DNA from: Xenorhabdus szentirmaii DSM 16338
GTDB lineage: Bacteria > Pseudomonadota > Gammaproteobacteria > Enterobacterales > Enterobacteriaceae
Assembly: GCF_002632585.1 (NCBI RefSeq)
Contig: NZ_NIBV01000001.1
Coordinates: 1,941,203 to 2,005,202, forward strand
DNA length: 64,000 nt
Direction of reading: 5' to 3'
Each line of letters begins with the position of its first letter. The first letter of the stretch is position 1. This document shows positions 54,798 through 63,610 of this stretch, one piece after another. The position numbers and the translations under genes are program-made. Below the pieces are notes generated by a model. That model had not been told where the DNA came from, ran no database searches, and worked only from the letters and a program-made list of their open reading frames with translations.

Positions 54798-54828
54798 AAA
54801 AAGGGATTTGATTTTTAAATCCCTTTTT
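54798..54828 (+). terminator. ampDE terminator
   Basis: Perfect 12-base stem AAAAAGGGATTT / AAATCCCTTTTT with a 7-base loop; the T-rich arm supplies the U tract, and the A-rich arm would allow bidirectional function. Confidence 0.88.
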
Positions 54829-55185
54829 GAACTATGACTCATAGTGTATCAAATATTTATTTTTTAAATTAAGTTAATAAATAGTGATTTTTTTAGATGT
54901 TTTTTAGAAATATCCATTTATTAAATGGTATCACCTCAAGTTGTTTTTGGATTAATTAACTGCTTAATATTCCTTTGTTAAGGAATGGTTTTTGTATTTT
55001 ATTTATTTCTAATTATTTTACTTTTTTTTAAATGGTAATTTAAAATCATTAAATAATTTTGATAGTATTCTTTTTTTAATGTTTCTCATCTGTGGATTTA
55101 TTGATAAATATCTAATGTAAATTTGACATATTATAAATAGATACTAATTTTAATTATGAAAGGTATTTAAAGGGAGGGTAAAAAA
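54829..55185. other. Very AT-rich upstream region of the aegerolysin gene
   Basis: About 350 bases of low-GC DNA with no coding frame, ending in a strong AAGGGAGGG ribosome site. Its composition contrasts with the flanking housekeeping genes and suggests silencing by H-NS-like proteins or recent acquisition. No exact promoter can be named. Confidence 0.5.
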
Positions 55186-55557
55186 ATGGCTGATTGGGAT
55201 TTAAAGCATATGCATATGACTTTTATAAATAATACTGATTTTTCTTTCACTCTGGGTAACTTTGGTATAAATATGAAAGAAGGAACTGTAGACCCCTATC
55301 CACCAGATAGTATTGGTAGCCATGAGACCGTTACTATTAACGCTCGCTCGACTTCGCTAGTGATGGGACTTGAGGGCACTATTACATATTATGCGCAGGG
55401 TAATAATGGTAGAATGGATATTTATATAGATATGCCAATTTTTGGCGGTAATACATTTACTGTCACTTTTTATGAATTGTCTGATTTGACATACACTGCG
55501 GAGAATACTACAGGCAAATTAAAGAGTAATCCAATAGTGACTATTAAACATAAGTAG
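55186..55557 (+). CDS. Aegerolysin-family protein, Cry34/Gpp34-like
   Basis: A 123-residue protein with no cysteine, no signal peptide and a predicted all-beta pattern. Its length equals that of the Bacillus thuringiensis insecticidal protein Cry34Ab1 (Gpp34Ab1), as I recall that sequence. Shared landmarks are an N-terminal (V/M)xxxNNT strand, GLEGTITYY at 61-69 (Cry34: GTEGTIYYS) and DIYIDMPIFGGN at 78-89 (Cry34: SLYFDNPFAGSN). Aegerolysins bind membrane lipids and often need a larger partner to form pores; no partner gene lies nearby. The ribosome site is strong. It sits alone between ampE and pdhR, the place of aroP in E. coli, with its own long terminator. Confidence 0.8.
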   Translation: MADWDLKHMHMTFINNTDFSFTLGNFGINMKEGTVDPYPPDSIGSHETVTINARSTSLVMGLEGTITYYAQGNNGRMDIYIDMPIFGGNTFTVTFYELSDLTYTAENTTGKLKSNPIVTIKHK

Positions 55558-55652
55558 GGTTAATTTTAATAATTATTCTGGCTATTTGTTATTAGCTTTA
55601 TATTAATTCCTGCGTGATAAATATGCTTGCTAATATTCTTTTATTAATGGAG

Positions 55653-55696
55653 AACTCGCGGTTATGGTGTTATTGCGCCATAACCGCGAGTTTTTT
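55653..55696 (+). terminator. Strong terminator after the aegerolysin gene
   Basis: Perfect 15-base stem AACTCGCGGTTATGG / CCATAACCGCGAGTT with a 10-base loop and then TTTT. It would insulate the aegerolysin gene from pdhR. Confidence 0.93.
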
Positions 55697-55881
55697 ATAG
55701 GGTAAATGCGTTATTCAAACGTTAAACTCCGGCAGATTTACTGCCTAAAAAATCCTCTCTGGTTATAATTTTCTGATAAAATTTAAAATAATTTGTTAAA
55801 TTTTGCAGATTTTTATGATTTGCCTCAAGGTCTTTATAGACAGCTGGTGAATACTTTGTTACTTTAAGACCCTGTACTTTA

Positions 55882-55898
55882 AATTGGTATTACCAATT
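55882..55898. promoter_or_regulatory. PdhR operator
   Basis: AATTGGTATTACCAATT is a perfect 17-base palindrome that matches the PdhR consensus ATTGGTnnnACCAAT. It lies 112 bases before the pdhR start, where pyruvate-responsive autorepression of pdhR-aceEF-lpd is exerted. A weak -35/-10 (TTGTTA at 55856, TTAAAT at 55879) would overlap it. Confidence 0.92.
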
Positions 55899-56010
55899 GA
55901 CTCCATCCTTGTTATCTTGAGCTTGCTGACTATAATTTAAGCTGCGAGGCTCTAGGTAAGCAGGGCATAGTCCAAAGCAACATTTACTTATTGAATGGCT
56001 TACAGCAGAT

Positions 56011-56775
56011 ATGGCCTATAGCAAGATTCGCCAACCAAAGTTATCAGATGTGATTGAGCAGCGTCTTGAACAGCTCATTCTTGAAGGCTCGCTTCGCCCG
56101 GGAGAAAAACTGCTGCCTGAGCGCGAACTGGCGAAACAGTTCGAAGTATCACGCCCTTCATTGCGTGAAGCCATTCAAAAATTGGAAGCCAAAGGTTTTC
56201 TTTTCCGTCGTCAAGGGGGAGGAACTTTCGTGCAGAATAATCTGTGGCAAAGTTTCAGCGACCCACTTGTCCAACTTATTGCAGATAATCAAGAATCCCA
56301 GTTTGATCTCCTTGAGGCACGCCATGCATTAGAAGGTATTGCGGCTTATTATGCGGCGCTTAGGGGAACTGATGAAGATTTCAAACGCATTGAACAAAGT
56401 CACCTTGCTATTCAAGAAGCACAACAAAGCGGTGATGTTAATGCGGAATCTGATGCGGTCCTGCAATATCAGCTCGTTGTCACGGAAGCTGCCCATAACG
56501 TGGTATTACTGCATTTATTGCGCTGTATGATCCCAATGTTGGAACAAAACATCAGGCGCAATTTCGAATTCATTTATACCCGTAAGGAAATGCTGGCAGC
56601 CGTTAGTGATCACCGGGCTGAAATTTTTCACGCCATTATGGCAAGAAAACCGGAAGCAGCCCGAGAAGCTTCCCATCGCCATTTGGCTTTTATTGAAGAA
56701 GTTTTATTGGATTTGACTCGTGAACATACTCGCCGCGAGCGTTCATTGAGACGACTCCAGCAACACCAGGAATAA
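56011..56775 (+). CDS. pdhR: Pyruvate dehydrogenase complex repressor PdhR
   Basis: A 254-residue GntR/FadR-family repressor, the same length as in E. coli. The winged helix ([20 protein letters not shown] then [15 protein letters not shown]) is followed by the FCD ligand domain that senses pyruvate. It is the first gene of the pdh operon, behind its own operator. Confidence 0.97.
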   Translation: MAYSKIRQPKLSDVIEQRLEQLILEGSLRPGEKLLPERELAKQFEVSRPSLREAIQKLEAKGFLFRRQGGGTFVQNNLWQSFSDPLVQLIADNQESQFDLLEARHALEGIAAYYAALRGTDEDFKRIEQSHLAIQEAQQSGDVNAESDAVLQYQLVVTEAAHNVVLLHLLRCMIPMLEQNIRRNFEFIYTRKEMLAAVSDHRAEIFHAIMARKPEAAREASHRHLAFIEEVLLDLTREHTRRERSLRRLQQHQE

Positions 56776-56918
56776 GAATCTTTCCCTTGGGATATTATCG
56801 GCAACTGAAATACCCGAAAAGGGGCAGATTCTAAACTTGGCTGTACAAATCCTGACTGCTGCGTTTGTACAGTTCGTCGACTCTTCATCTAAGAGTTTTA
56901 GCAGCGATATATAGCAGG

Positions 56919-56974
56919 GCCTATCTTCCGGTCATAACAGGCGGTTTGTCAAAGGGTATGACCAGAAGATAGGC
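56919..56974 (+). promoter_or_regulatory. Long inverted repeat in the aceE leader
   Basis: GCCTATCTTCCGGTCATA (56919-56936) and TATGACCAGAAGATAGGC (56957-56974) pair over 18 bases with one mismatch (a possible G-U in RNA), around a 20-base loop. No T run follows. It ends 42 bases before aceE, so it may be an mRNA processing or stability element, or the site of a DNA-binding protein. Confidence 0.65.
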
Positions 56975-57016
56975 TCCAACAACCATTAGAAATAGATAAC
57001 AGATAAGGAATAAACC

Positions 57017-59680
57017 ATGTCAGATATGTTGAAAAATGACGTGGATCCGATCGAAACTCGCGATTGGTTACAGGCGATCGAATCGGTCATCCGTGAAGAA
57101 GGTGTTGAGCGTGCTCAGTTCCTGATTGATCAGGTGTTGAGTGAAGCTCGTAAAGGTGGAGTTAGCGTTGCCGCAGGTGCTGCAAGTCGTAATTACATCA
57201 ACACTATTCCTGTTGAGGATGAGCCTGCTTACCCTGGCGACCAGAATTTAGAGCGCCGTATCCGCTCAGCTATTCGCTGGAACGCAGTAATGACTGTTCT
57301 GCGTGCATCTAAAAAAGATCTGGAACTGGGTGGTCACATGGCTTCATTCCAGTCTTCCGCTACTGTTTATGAAGTTTGTTTCAACCACTTCTTCCGCGCT
57401 CGCAATGAAAATGATGGCGGTGATTTGGTTTACTTCCAGGGACACATTTCTCCGGGTGTTTACGCTCGTGCTTTCCTTGAAGGTCGTCTGACTGAAGAGC
57501 AGATGAACAACTTCCGTCAGGAAATTGGTGGCAACGGTCTGTCTTCTTACCCTCATCCAAAACTGATGCCTGATTTCTGGCAGTTCCCAACTGTTTCTAT
57601 GGGCTTGGGGCCAATCTCCGCGATTTATCAGGCTAAGTTCCTGAAATATCTGGAAAATCGTGGTCTGAAAGACACATCTAAACAAACCGTTTATGCTTTC
57701 CTGGGTGACGGTGAAATGGATGAGCCAGAATCCAAAGGTGCGATCACTATCGCAACGCGTGAAAAATTGGATAACCTGGTATTCATCATCAACTGTAACT
57801 TGCAGCGTCTGGACGGCCCGGTAACCGGCAACGGCAAAATCGTCAACGAACTGGAAGGCATCTTCGAGGGCGCAGGCTGGCAAGTACTGAAAGTTCTGTG
57901 GGGCGAGCGTTGGGATGAGCTGCTGCGTAAAGACACCAGCGGCAAATTGGTTCAATTGATGAACGAAACGCTGGACGGCGACTATCAGACATTCAAGTCT
58001 AAAGATGGCGCTTATGTTCGCGAGCACTTCTTCGGCCGTTACCCAGAAACGGCGGCATTGGTCAAAGATATGACTGATGAAGAAATCTGGTCCCTGAACC
58101 GTGGTGGCCACGATCCTAAGAAAGTGTACGCTGCACTGCACAAGGCGCAGAATACTACAGGTAAACCAACGGTAATCCTGGCTCAGACCATCAAAGGTTA
58201 TGGCATGGGTGATACCGCAGAAGGCAAAAACATTGCCCATCAGGTTAAGAAAATGAACATGGAAGGCGTTCGCCTGTTCCGTGATCGTTTCAATGTGCCT
58301 GTAGCGGATGATCAAATCGAAAAACTGCCATATGTTACTTTCGATAAAGATTCTGAAGAATCCAAATACCTGCATGAGCGTCGTAACGCACTGGGTGGCT
58401 ACCTGCCAAGCCGTCGCGTTAACTTTGATGAAAAACTGGAAATCCCGGCTCTGGAAGACTTCAGCTCTCTGCTGGAAGAACAATCCAAAGAAATTTCTAC
58501 CACCATCGCTTTCGTTCGTGCACTGAATATCATGCTGAAGAACAAGTCGATCAAAGATCGTCTGGTTCCAATCATTGCTGATGAAGCACGTACTTTCGGT
58601 ATGGAAGGTCTGTTCCGTCAAATCGGTATCTACAGCCCGAACGGCCAGCAGTATACTCCACAGGACCGTGAGCAGGTTGCTTACTATAAAGAAGACGCAA
58701 AAGGCCAGATCCTGCAAGAAGGTATCAACGAACTGGGTGCTGCTTCATCTTGGCTGGCGGCTGCAACGTCTTACAGCACCAACAACCTGCCAATGATCCC
58801 GTTCTACATTTACTACTCCATGTTCGGATTCCAGCGTATCGGTGATCTGTGCTGGGCGGCAGGTGACCAACAGGCTCGCGGCTTCCTGGTCGGTGGTACT
58901 TCTGGTCGTACGACACTGAACGGTGAAGGTTTGCAGCACGAAGATGGCCACAGCCACATTCAGTCTCTGACTATTCCTAACTGTATCTCTTATGACCCAG
59001 CATTCGCTTATGAAGTGGCTGTTATCATGCATGATGGTCTGGAGCGTATGTATGGTGAGAAACAAGAGAACATCTACTACTACCTCACCACACTGAACGA
59101 AAACTACCACATGCCGGCAATGCCAGCAGGCGCAGAAGAAGGTATCCGTAAAGGTATCTACAAGCTGGAAAGCCTGGAAGGTGAAAAAGGTAAAGTTCAG
59201 TTGCTGGGCTCTGGTTCTATCCTGCGTCATGTTCGTGAAGCAGCGAAGATCCTGTCTGATGAATACGGTATCAGCTCTGATGTCTATAGCGTAACTTCCT
59301 TCACTGAACTGGCTCGTGATGGTCAGGATTGTGAGCGCTGGAACATGCTGCACCCGTCAGAAGCTCCACGCGTTCCTTACATTGCTCAGATCATGAACGA
59401 AGCACCTGCTGTTGCTTCTACTGACTACATGAAACTGTTTGCAGAACAAGTACGTAACTTTGTTCCTGCAAGTGAATTCCGTGTATTGGGTACTGACGGT
59501 TTCGGTCGTTCTGACAGCCGTGAAAACCTGCGTCACCACTTTGAAGTTGATGCTTCTTATGTGGTTGTTGCGGCTCTGGGTGAATTGGCTAAACGTGGCG
59601 AAGTTGATGTGAAAGTGGTTGAAGAAGCCATCGCTAAATACAACATCAATCCAGAAAAAGTTAACCCACGTCTGGCATAA
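57017..59680 (+). CDS. aceE: Pyruvate dehydrogenase E1 component
   Basis: An 887-residue homodimeric E1, E. coli length, that decarboxylates pyruvate on thiamine diphosphate and acetylates the lipoyl groups of AceF. The ThDP motif starts at GDGEMDEPES (about residue 230) and ends in NCNLQRLDGPV. Codon use is strongly biased to the preferred set, as expected of a highly expressed gene. AAGGA precedes the ATG. Confidence 0.98.
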   Translation: MSDMLKNDVDPIETRDWLQAIESVIREEGVERAQFLIDQVLSEARKGGVSVAAGAASRNYINTIPVEDEPAYPGDQNLERRIRSAIRWNAVMTVLRASKKDLELGGHMASFQSSATVYEVCFNHFFRARNENDGGDLVYFQGHISPGVYARAFLEGRLTEEQMNNFRQEIGGNGLSSYPHPKLMPDFWQFPTVSMGLGPISAIYQAKFLKYLENRGLKDTSKQTVYAFLGDGEMDEPESKGAITIATREKLDNLVFIINCNLQRLDGPVTGNGKIVNELEGIFEGAGWQVLKVLWGERWDELLRKDTSGKLVQLMNETLDGDYQTFKSKDGAYVREHFFGRYPETAALVKDMTDEEIWSLNRGGHDPKKVYAALHKAQNTTGKPTVILAQTIKGYGMGDTAEGKNIAHQVKKMNMEGVRLFRDRFNVPVADDQIEKLPYVTFDKDSEESKYLHERRNALGGYLPSRRVNFDEKLEIPALEDFSSLLEEQSKEISTTIAFVRALNIMLKNKSIKDRLVPIIADEARTFGMEGLFRQIGIYSPNGQQYTPQDREQVAYYKEDAKGQILQEGINELGAASSWLAAATSYSTNNLPMIPFYIYYSMFGFQRIGDLCWAAGDQQARGFLVGGTSGRTTLNGEGLQHEDGHSHIQSLTIPNCISYDPAFAYEVAVIMHDGLERMYGEKQENIYYYLTTLNENYHMPAMPAGAEEGIRKGIYKLESLEGEKGKVQLLGSGSILRHVREAAKILSDEYGISSDVYSVTSFTELARDGQDCERWNMLHPSEAPRVPYIAQIMNEAPAVASTDYMKLFAEQVRNFVPASEFRVLGTDGFGRSDSRENLRHHFEVDASYVVVAALGELAKRGEVDVKVVEEAIAKYNINPEKVNPRLA

Positions 59681-59693
59681 GAGGTAAAGATTA

Positions 59694-61547
59694 ATGTCTA
59701 TTGAAATTAACGTACCTGATATCGGTGCAGATGAAGTTGAAGTCACCGAAATTATGGTAAAAGTGGGTGACACTGTAGAAGCAGAGCAGTCACTGATCAC
59801 AGTTGAAGGTGACAAGGCTTCCATGGAAGTCCCATCGCCACAGGCGGGTGTAGTTAAAGAAATCAAAATTGCGGTTGGCGATAAAGTCGAAACCGGCAAA
59901 TTGATCATGATTTTTGAATCCGCAAATGGTGCAGCAGAAGCAGCACCAGCACAGCAGGCGGCAGCTCCGGTTGCGGCACCAGCAGCGGCTGAAAGCAAAG
60001 AAGTTCATGTACCTGATATCGGTGGTGATGAAGTTGAAGTGACTGAAATCATGATCAAAGTCGGTGATACCATCACTGAAGAACAATCTCTGATCACAGT
60101 CGAAGGTGACAAGGCTTCCATGGAAGTTCCTGCGCCATTCGCGGGTACTGTGAAAGAGATCAAAATCGCTGCGGGCGATAAAGTGAAAACCGGCTCTTTG
60201 ATCATGGTATTCGAAGTGGCAGGTTCTGGTGCAGCACCAGCGGCGGCTCCAGTGGCTGCTCCAGCAGCGCCAGCAGCATCTGCGGCGAAAGAAGTTCATG
60301 TACCAGATATCGGTGGTGACGAAGTTGAAGTCACCGAAATCATGGTTAAAGTCGGTGACACCATCGCTGAAGAACAATCTTTGATCACAGTCGAGGGTGA
60401 CAAGGCTTCCATGGAAGTTCCTGCTCCATTCTCAGGTACTGTGAAAGAGATCAAAATCGCAGCGGGTGATAAAGTCAAAACCGGCTCTCTGATCATGGTA
60501 TTCGAAGTTGCCGGCGCAGCACCTGCACCAGCAGTGGCAGTACCAGCAGCAGCTCCTGCTCCTGCGAAAGCAGCGCCGGCAGCAAGCAAGCCAGCAGAAG
60601 GCAAAAACGAATTCGCAGAAAATGACGCTTACGTTCATGCAACGCCGGTGATCCGTCGTCTGGCTCGTGAATTTGGTGTCAACCTGGCGAAAGTTAAAGG
60701 TACTGGCCGTAAAGGTCGTATCCTGCGTGAAGACGTTCAGGCTTACGTGAAAGATGCCATCAAACGTGCAGAAGCAGCTCCTGCTGCTGCGGGCGGTGGT
60801 CTGCCGGGCATGTTGCCTTGGCCGAAAGTTGATTTCAGCAAGTTCGGTGAAATCGAAGAAGTTGAAATGAGCCGTATCCAGAAAGTCTCCGGTGCAAACC
60901 TGAGCCGTAACTGGGTCATGATCCCTCACGTTAACCTGTTCGATGAAGCGGATATCACAGAAGTTGAAGAATTCCGTAAACAGCAGAACAAAGAAGCTGA
61001 GAAGAAACAGCTGGGCGTGAAGATCACTCCACTGGTATTCGTGATGAAAGCAGCTGCAAAAGCATTGGAAGCAATGCCTCGCTTTAACAGCTCCATCTCT
61101 GAAGATGGCCAGAAGTTGATCCTGAAAAAATACGTTAACATCGGTATCGCGGTTGATACGCCTAACGGTCTGGTTGTTCCTGTATTCAAGGACGTCAACA
61201 AGAAAGGCATCATGGAACTGTCCAGAGAACTGGCTGAAGTTTCCAAGAAAGCACGTGCTGGTAAGCTGACTGCTTCTGACATGCAGGGTGGTTGTTTCAC
61301 TATTTCCAGCCTGGGTGGCATCGGGACTACCGGTTTTGCACCAATTGTAAATGCGCCAGAAGTGGCAATCATGGGTCTGTCTCGTTCTTCCATGAAACCA
61401 GTCTGGAATGGTAAGGAATTCGTTCCTCGCCTGATTCTGCCTATGTCTCTGTCTTTCGACCACCGAGTGATCGACGGAGCGGATGGTGCGCGCTTCATCA
61501 CTTATATTAATCAATTGATGAGCGATATTCGCCGTTTGGTGATGTAA
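59694..61547 (+). CDS. aceF: Dihydrolipoamide acetyltransferase (pyruvate dehydrogenase E2)
   Basis: A 617-residue E2 core. Three lipoyl domains occur in tandem with modified lysines Lys41, Lys140 and Lys237 (each in GDKASME), joined by Ala/Pro-rich linkers. The peripheral-subunit-binding domain (about 310-350, [20 protein letters not shown]) and the catalytic domain with [15 protein letters not shown] follow. Lipoyl domains 2 and 3 are almost identical. It lies 13 bases after aceE. Confidence 0.98.
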   Translation: MSIEINVPDIGADEVEVTEIMVKVGDTVEAEQSLITVEGDKASMEVPSPQAGVVKEIKIAVGDKVETGKLIMIFESANGAAEAAPAQQAAAPVAAPAAAESKEVHVPDIGGDEVEVTEIMIKVGDTITEEQSLITVEGDKASMEVPAPFAGTVKEIKIAAGDKVKTGSLIMVFEVAGSGAAPAAAPVAAPAAPAASAAKEVHVPDIGGDEVEVTEIMVKVGDTIAEEQSLITVEGDKASMEVPAPFSGTVKEIKIAAGDKVKTGSLIMVFEVAGAAPAPAVAVPAAAPAPAKAAPAASKPAEGKNEFAENDAYVHATPVIRRLAREFGVNLAKVKGTGRKGRILREDVQAYVKDAIKRAEAAPAAAGGGLPGMLPWPKVDFSKFGEIEEVEMSRIQKVSGANLSRNWVMIPHVNLFDEADITEVEEFRKQQNKEAEKKQLGVKITPLVFVMKAAAKALEAMPRFNSSISEDGQKLILKKYVNIGIAVDTPNGLVVPVFKDVNKKGIMELSRELAEVSKKARAGKLTASDMQGGCFTISSLGGIGTTGFAPIVNAPEVAIMGLSRSSMKPVWNGKEFVPRLILPMSLSFDHRVIDGADGARFITYINQLMSDIRRLVM

Positions 61548-61552
61548 TGCAA

Positions 61553-61573
61553 AGGCCGGTGAATAGCCGGCCT
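61553..61573 (+). terminator. GC-rich hairpin after aceF
   Basis: Perfect 7-base stem AGGCCGG / CCGGCCT with a 7-base loop and no T run. It probably stabilises the aceEF mRNA or causes partial termination before lpd, which has its own AT-rich leader of about 230 bases. Confidence 0.6.
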
Positions 61574-61804
61574 AATAATTACTGCCGTGACAGATATTTT
61601 CCTTGTATATCTAGCAGGTTGGGATTTCTGTCACGTTAACGCGCTTTTCAGGTTATTTACAATTCTGTAAACTGCTCGCGGTGTGTACGTCCCGGTGGAA
61701 TATGGTTTTTTTACCCAATGGATTTCACTTTGCAGCTAAAATGGCAACGTAAAATACTAGGGTATTTTCGTCTGACCCGCCGGACAAACAATTAAGAGGT
61801 CATG

Positions 61805-63232
61805 ATGAGTACTGAAATTAAAGCCCAGGTAGTGGTGCTTGGAGCAGGCCCGGCAGGGTATTCTGCTGCTTTCCGTTGTGCAGACTTAGGTTTGGATACC
61901 GTTCTGGTTGAGCGCTACTCTACTCTGGGTGGTGTTTGTCTTAACGTGGGTTGTATCCCGTCTAAGGCACTGCTTCATGTTGCAAAAGTTATTGAAGAAG
62001 CAAAAGCACTGGCGCAACACGGCATTGTGTTTGGTGAGCCACAAACTGATATCGACAAGATCCGTCTCTGGAAAGAAAAAGTTATTTCTCAGCTGACAGG
62101 TGGTCTGGGCGGCATGGCTAAGGGCCGTAAAGTTAACGTTGTTAACGGTATCGGTAAATTTACTGGCGCTAACACTCTGGTAGTAGAAGGCGAGAATGGC
62201 GCAACAACGATTAATTTTGATAATGCCATTATCGCAGCGGGTTCACGTCCAATTCAACTGCCATTCATTCCACATGATGATCCTCGTGTATGGGATTCTA
62301 CTGATGCACTGGAACTGAAAACTGTTCCAGAACGCCTGCTGGTTATGGGGGGCGGTATCATTGGTCTGGAAATGGGTACTGTTTATCACGCTCTGGGTTC
62401 TCAGATTGACGTGGTGGAAATGTTCGATCAGGTCATTCCTGCGGCGGACAAAGACATTGTTAAAGTATTCACTAAACGTATCAGCAAGAAATTCAACCTG
62501 ATGCTGGAAACGAAAGTGACTGCGGTAGAAGCTAAAGAAGACGGCATCTATGTAACAATGGAAGGTAAAAAAGCACCGGCAGAGCCACAGCGTTATGATG
62601 CGGTTCTGGTTGCCATCGGCCGTGTACCGAACGGTAAATCACTGGATGCAGGTAAAGCAGGCGTTGAAGTTGATGAGCGTGGCTTCATCCATGTTGATAA
62701 GCAAATGCGCACTAACGTGCCTCACATTTTTGCTATTGGTGATATCGTTGGTCAGCCAATGCTGGCACACAAAGGTGTTCACGAAGGTCATGTTGCTGCT
62801 GAAGTCATCTCTGGCAAGAAACATTACTTCGATCCAAAAGTGATCCCATCTATTGCTTACACTGAACCAGAAGTAGCATGGGTTGGTCTGACTGAGAAAG
62901 AAGCGAAAGAGAAAGGCATCAGCTACGAGACTGCAACTTTCCCATGGGCAGCATCTGGCCGTGCAATCGCTTCTGATTGTTCAGATGGTATGACCAAACT
63001 GATTTTCGATAAAGAAACTAACCGTGTTATCGGTGGTGCTGTTGTTGGTACTAACGGCGGCGAACTGCTGGGCGAAATCGGTCTGGCTATCGAAATGGGT
63101 TGTGATGCAGAAGATATCGCTCTGACTATCCATGCTCACCCAACCCTGTACGAATCAATCGGTATGGCTGCTGAAATTTATGAAGGCAGCATCACTGACT
63201 TGCCAAACCCTAAGGCGAAGAAAAAGAAATAA
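61805..63232 (+). CDS. lpd: Dihydrolipoamide dehydrogenase (E3)
   Basis: A 475-residue FAD disulfide oxidoreductase shared by the pyruvate, 2-oxoglutarate and glycine-cleavage complexes. The redox-active pair Cys45/Cys50 lies in GGVCLNVGC. The FAD loop GAGPAGYSAAF opens the protein, GGGIIGLEMG binds NAD, and the HAHPTLYES histidine-glutamate pair completes the active site. AGAGG lies before the double ATG; the second (61805) matches the E. coli start. Confidence 0.97.
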   Translation: MSTEIKAQVVVLGAGPAGYSAAFRCADLGLDTVLVERYSTLGGVCLNVGCIPSKALLHVAKVIEEAKALAQHGIVFGEPQTDIDKIRLWKEKVISQLTGGLGGMAKGRKVNVVNGIGKFTGANTLVVEGENGATTINFDNAIIAAGSRPIQLPFIPHDDPRVWDSTDALELKTVPERLLVMGGGIIGLEMGTVYHALGSQIDVVEMFDQVIPAADKDIVKVFTKRISKKFNLMLETKVTAVEAKEDGIYVTMEGKKAPAEPQRYDAVLVAIGRVPNGKSLDAGKAGVEVDERGFIHVDKQMRTNVPHIFAIGDIVGQPMLAHKGVHEGHVAAEVISGKKHYFDPKVIPSIAYTEPEVAWVGLTEKEAKEKGISYETATFPWAASGRAIASDCSDGMTKLIFDKETNRVIGGAVVGTNGGELLGEIGLAIEMGCDAEDIALTIHAHPTLYESIGMAAEIYEGSITDLPNPKAKKKK

Positions 63233-63268
63233 TCTTTTTTCTTTTGCGGTAGGTTAAGCAAACGTCTT

Positions 63269-63298
63269 AAACGGCTTCTATTCGGAAGCCGTTTTTTT
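63269..63298 (+). terminator. Terminator of the pdh operon
   Basis: AAACGGCTTC pairs with GAAGCCGTTT around a 6-base loop, followed by a seven-T run. Confidence 0.92.
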
Positions 63299-63610
63299 CA
63301 TCAGGTAACTGCTATTTTGTGAATGTCAGAAAATAATCACTTGGTTACCACTTTTTCCAGAATAGGAAATTGCTTGTTTCCAGCCAATATAAAATAGAGT
63401 ACTTCAAATGGAAAGATTAGAAATTATTTTATATCAAGAAATGATAAGAAAATATTTATCCTAAAATGAATTCAATACTTGCATTCACATAAATTAAATG
63501 AATGTGTTTTTATATTAATAAGTTAATATAAAAAATAATTTAATATATTTGAATTGATCGTAAAATGTTTTTTCCTTAAAAGCAATACTTGGAAAATGAA
63601 TGGGGATATT
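63299..63610. other. AT-rich upstream region of the last gene
   Basis: About 310 bases of low-GC DNA with no coding frame, ending in a GGGG ribosome site at 63602-63605. In E. coli acnB follows lpd; it is not within the window. Confidence 0.5.

Noticed and set aside
57344-58717. Long minus-strand open frame (457 codons) inside aceE
   Set aside because: It is an antisense shadow caused by the biased codon use of the highly expressed aceE; the product is rich in Phe, Cys and His without domains.
60432-61514. Long minus-strand open frame opposite aceF
   Set aside because: Same cause as for aceE; the translated composition is not protein-like.
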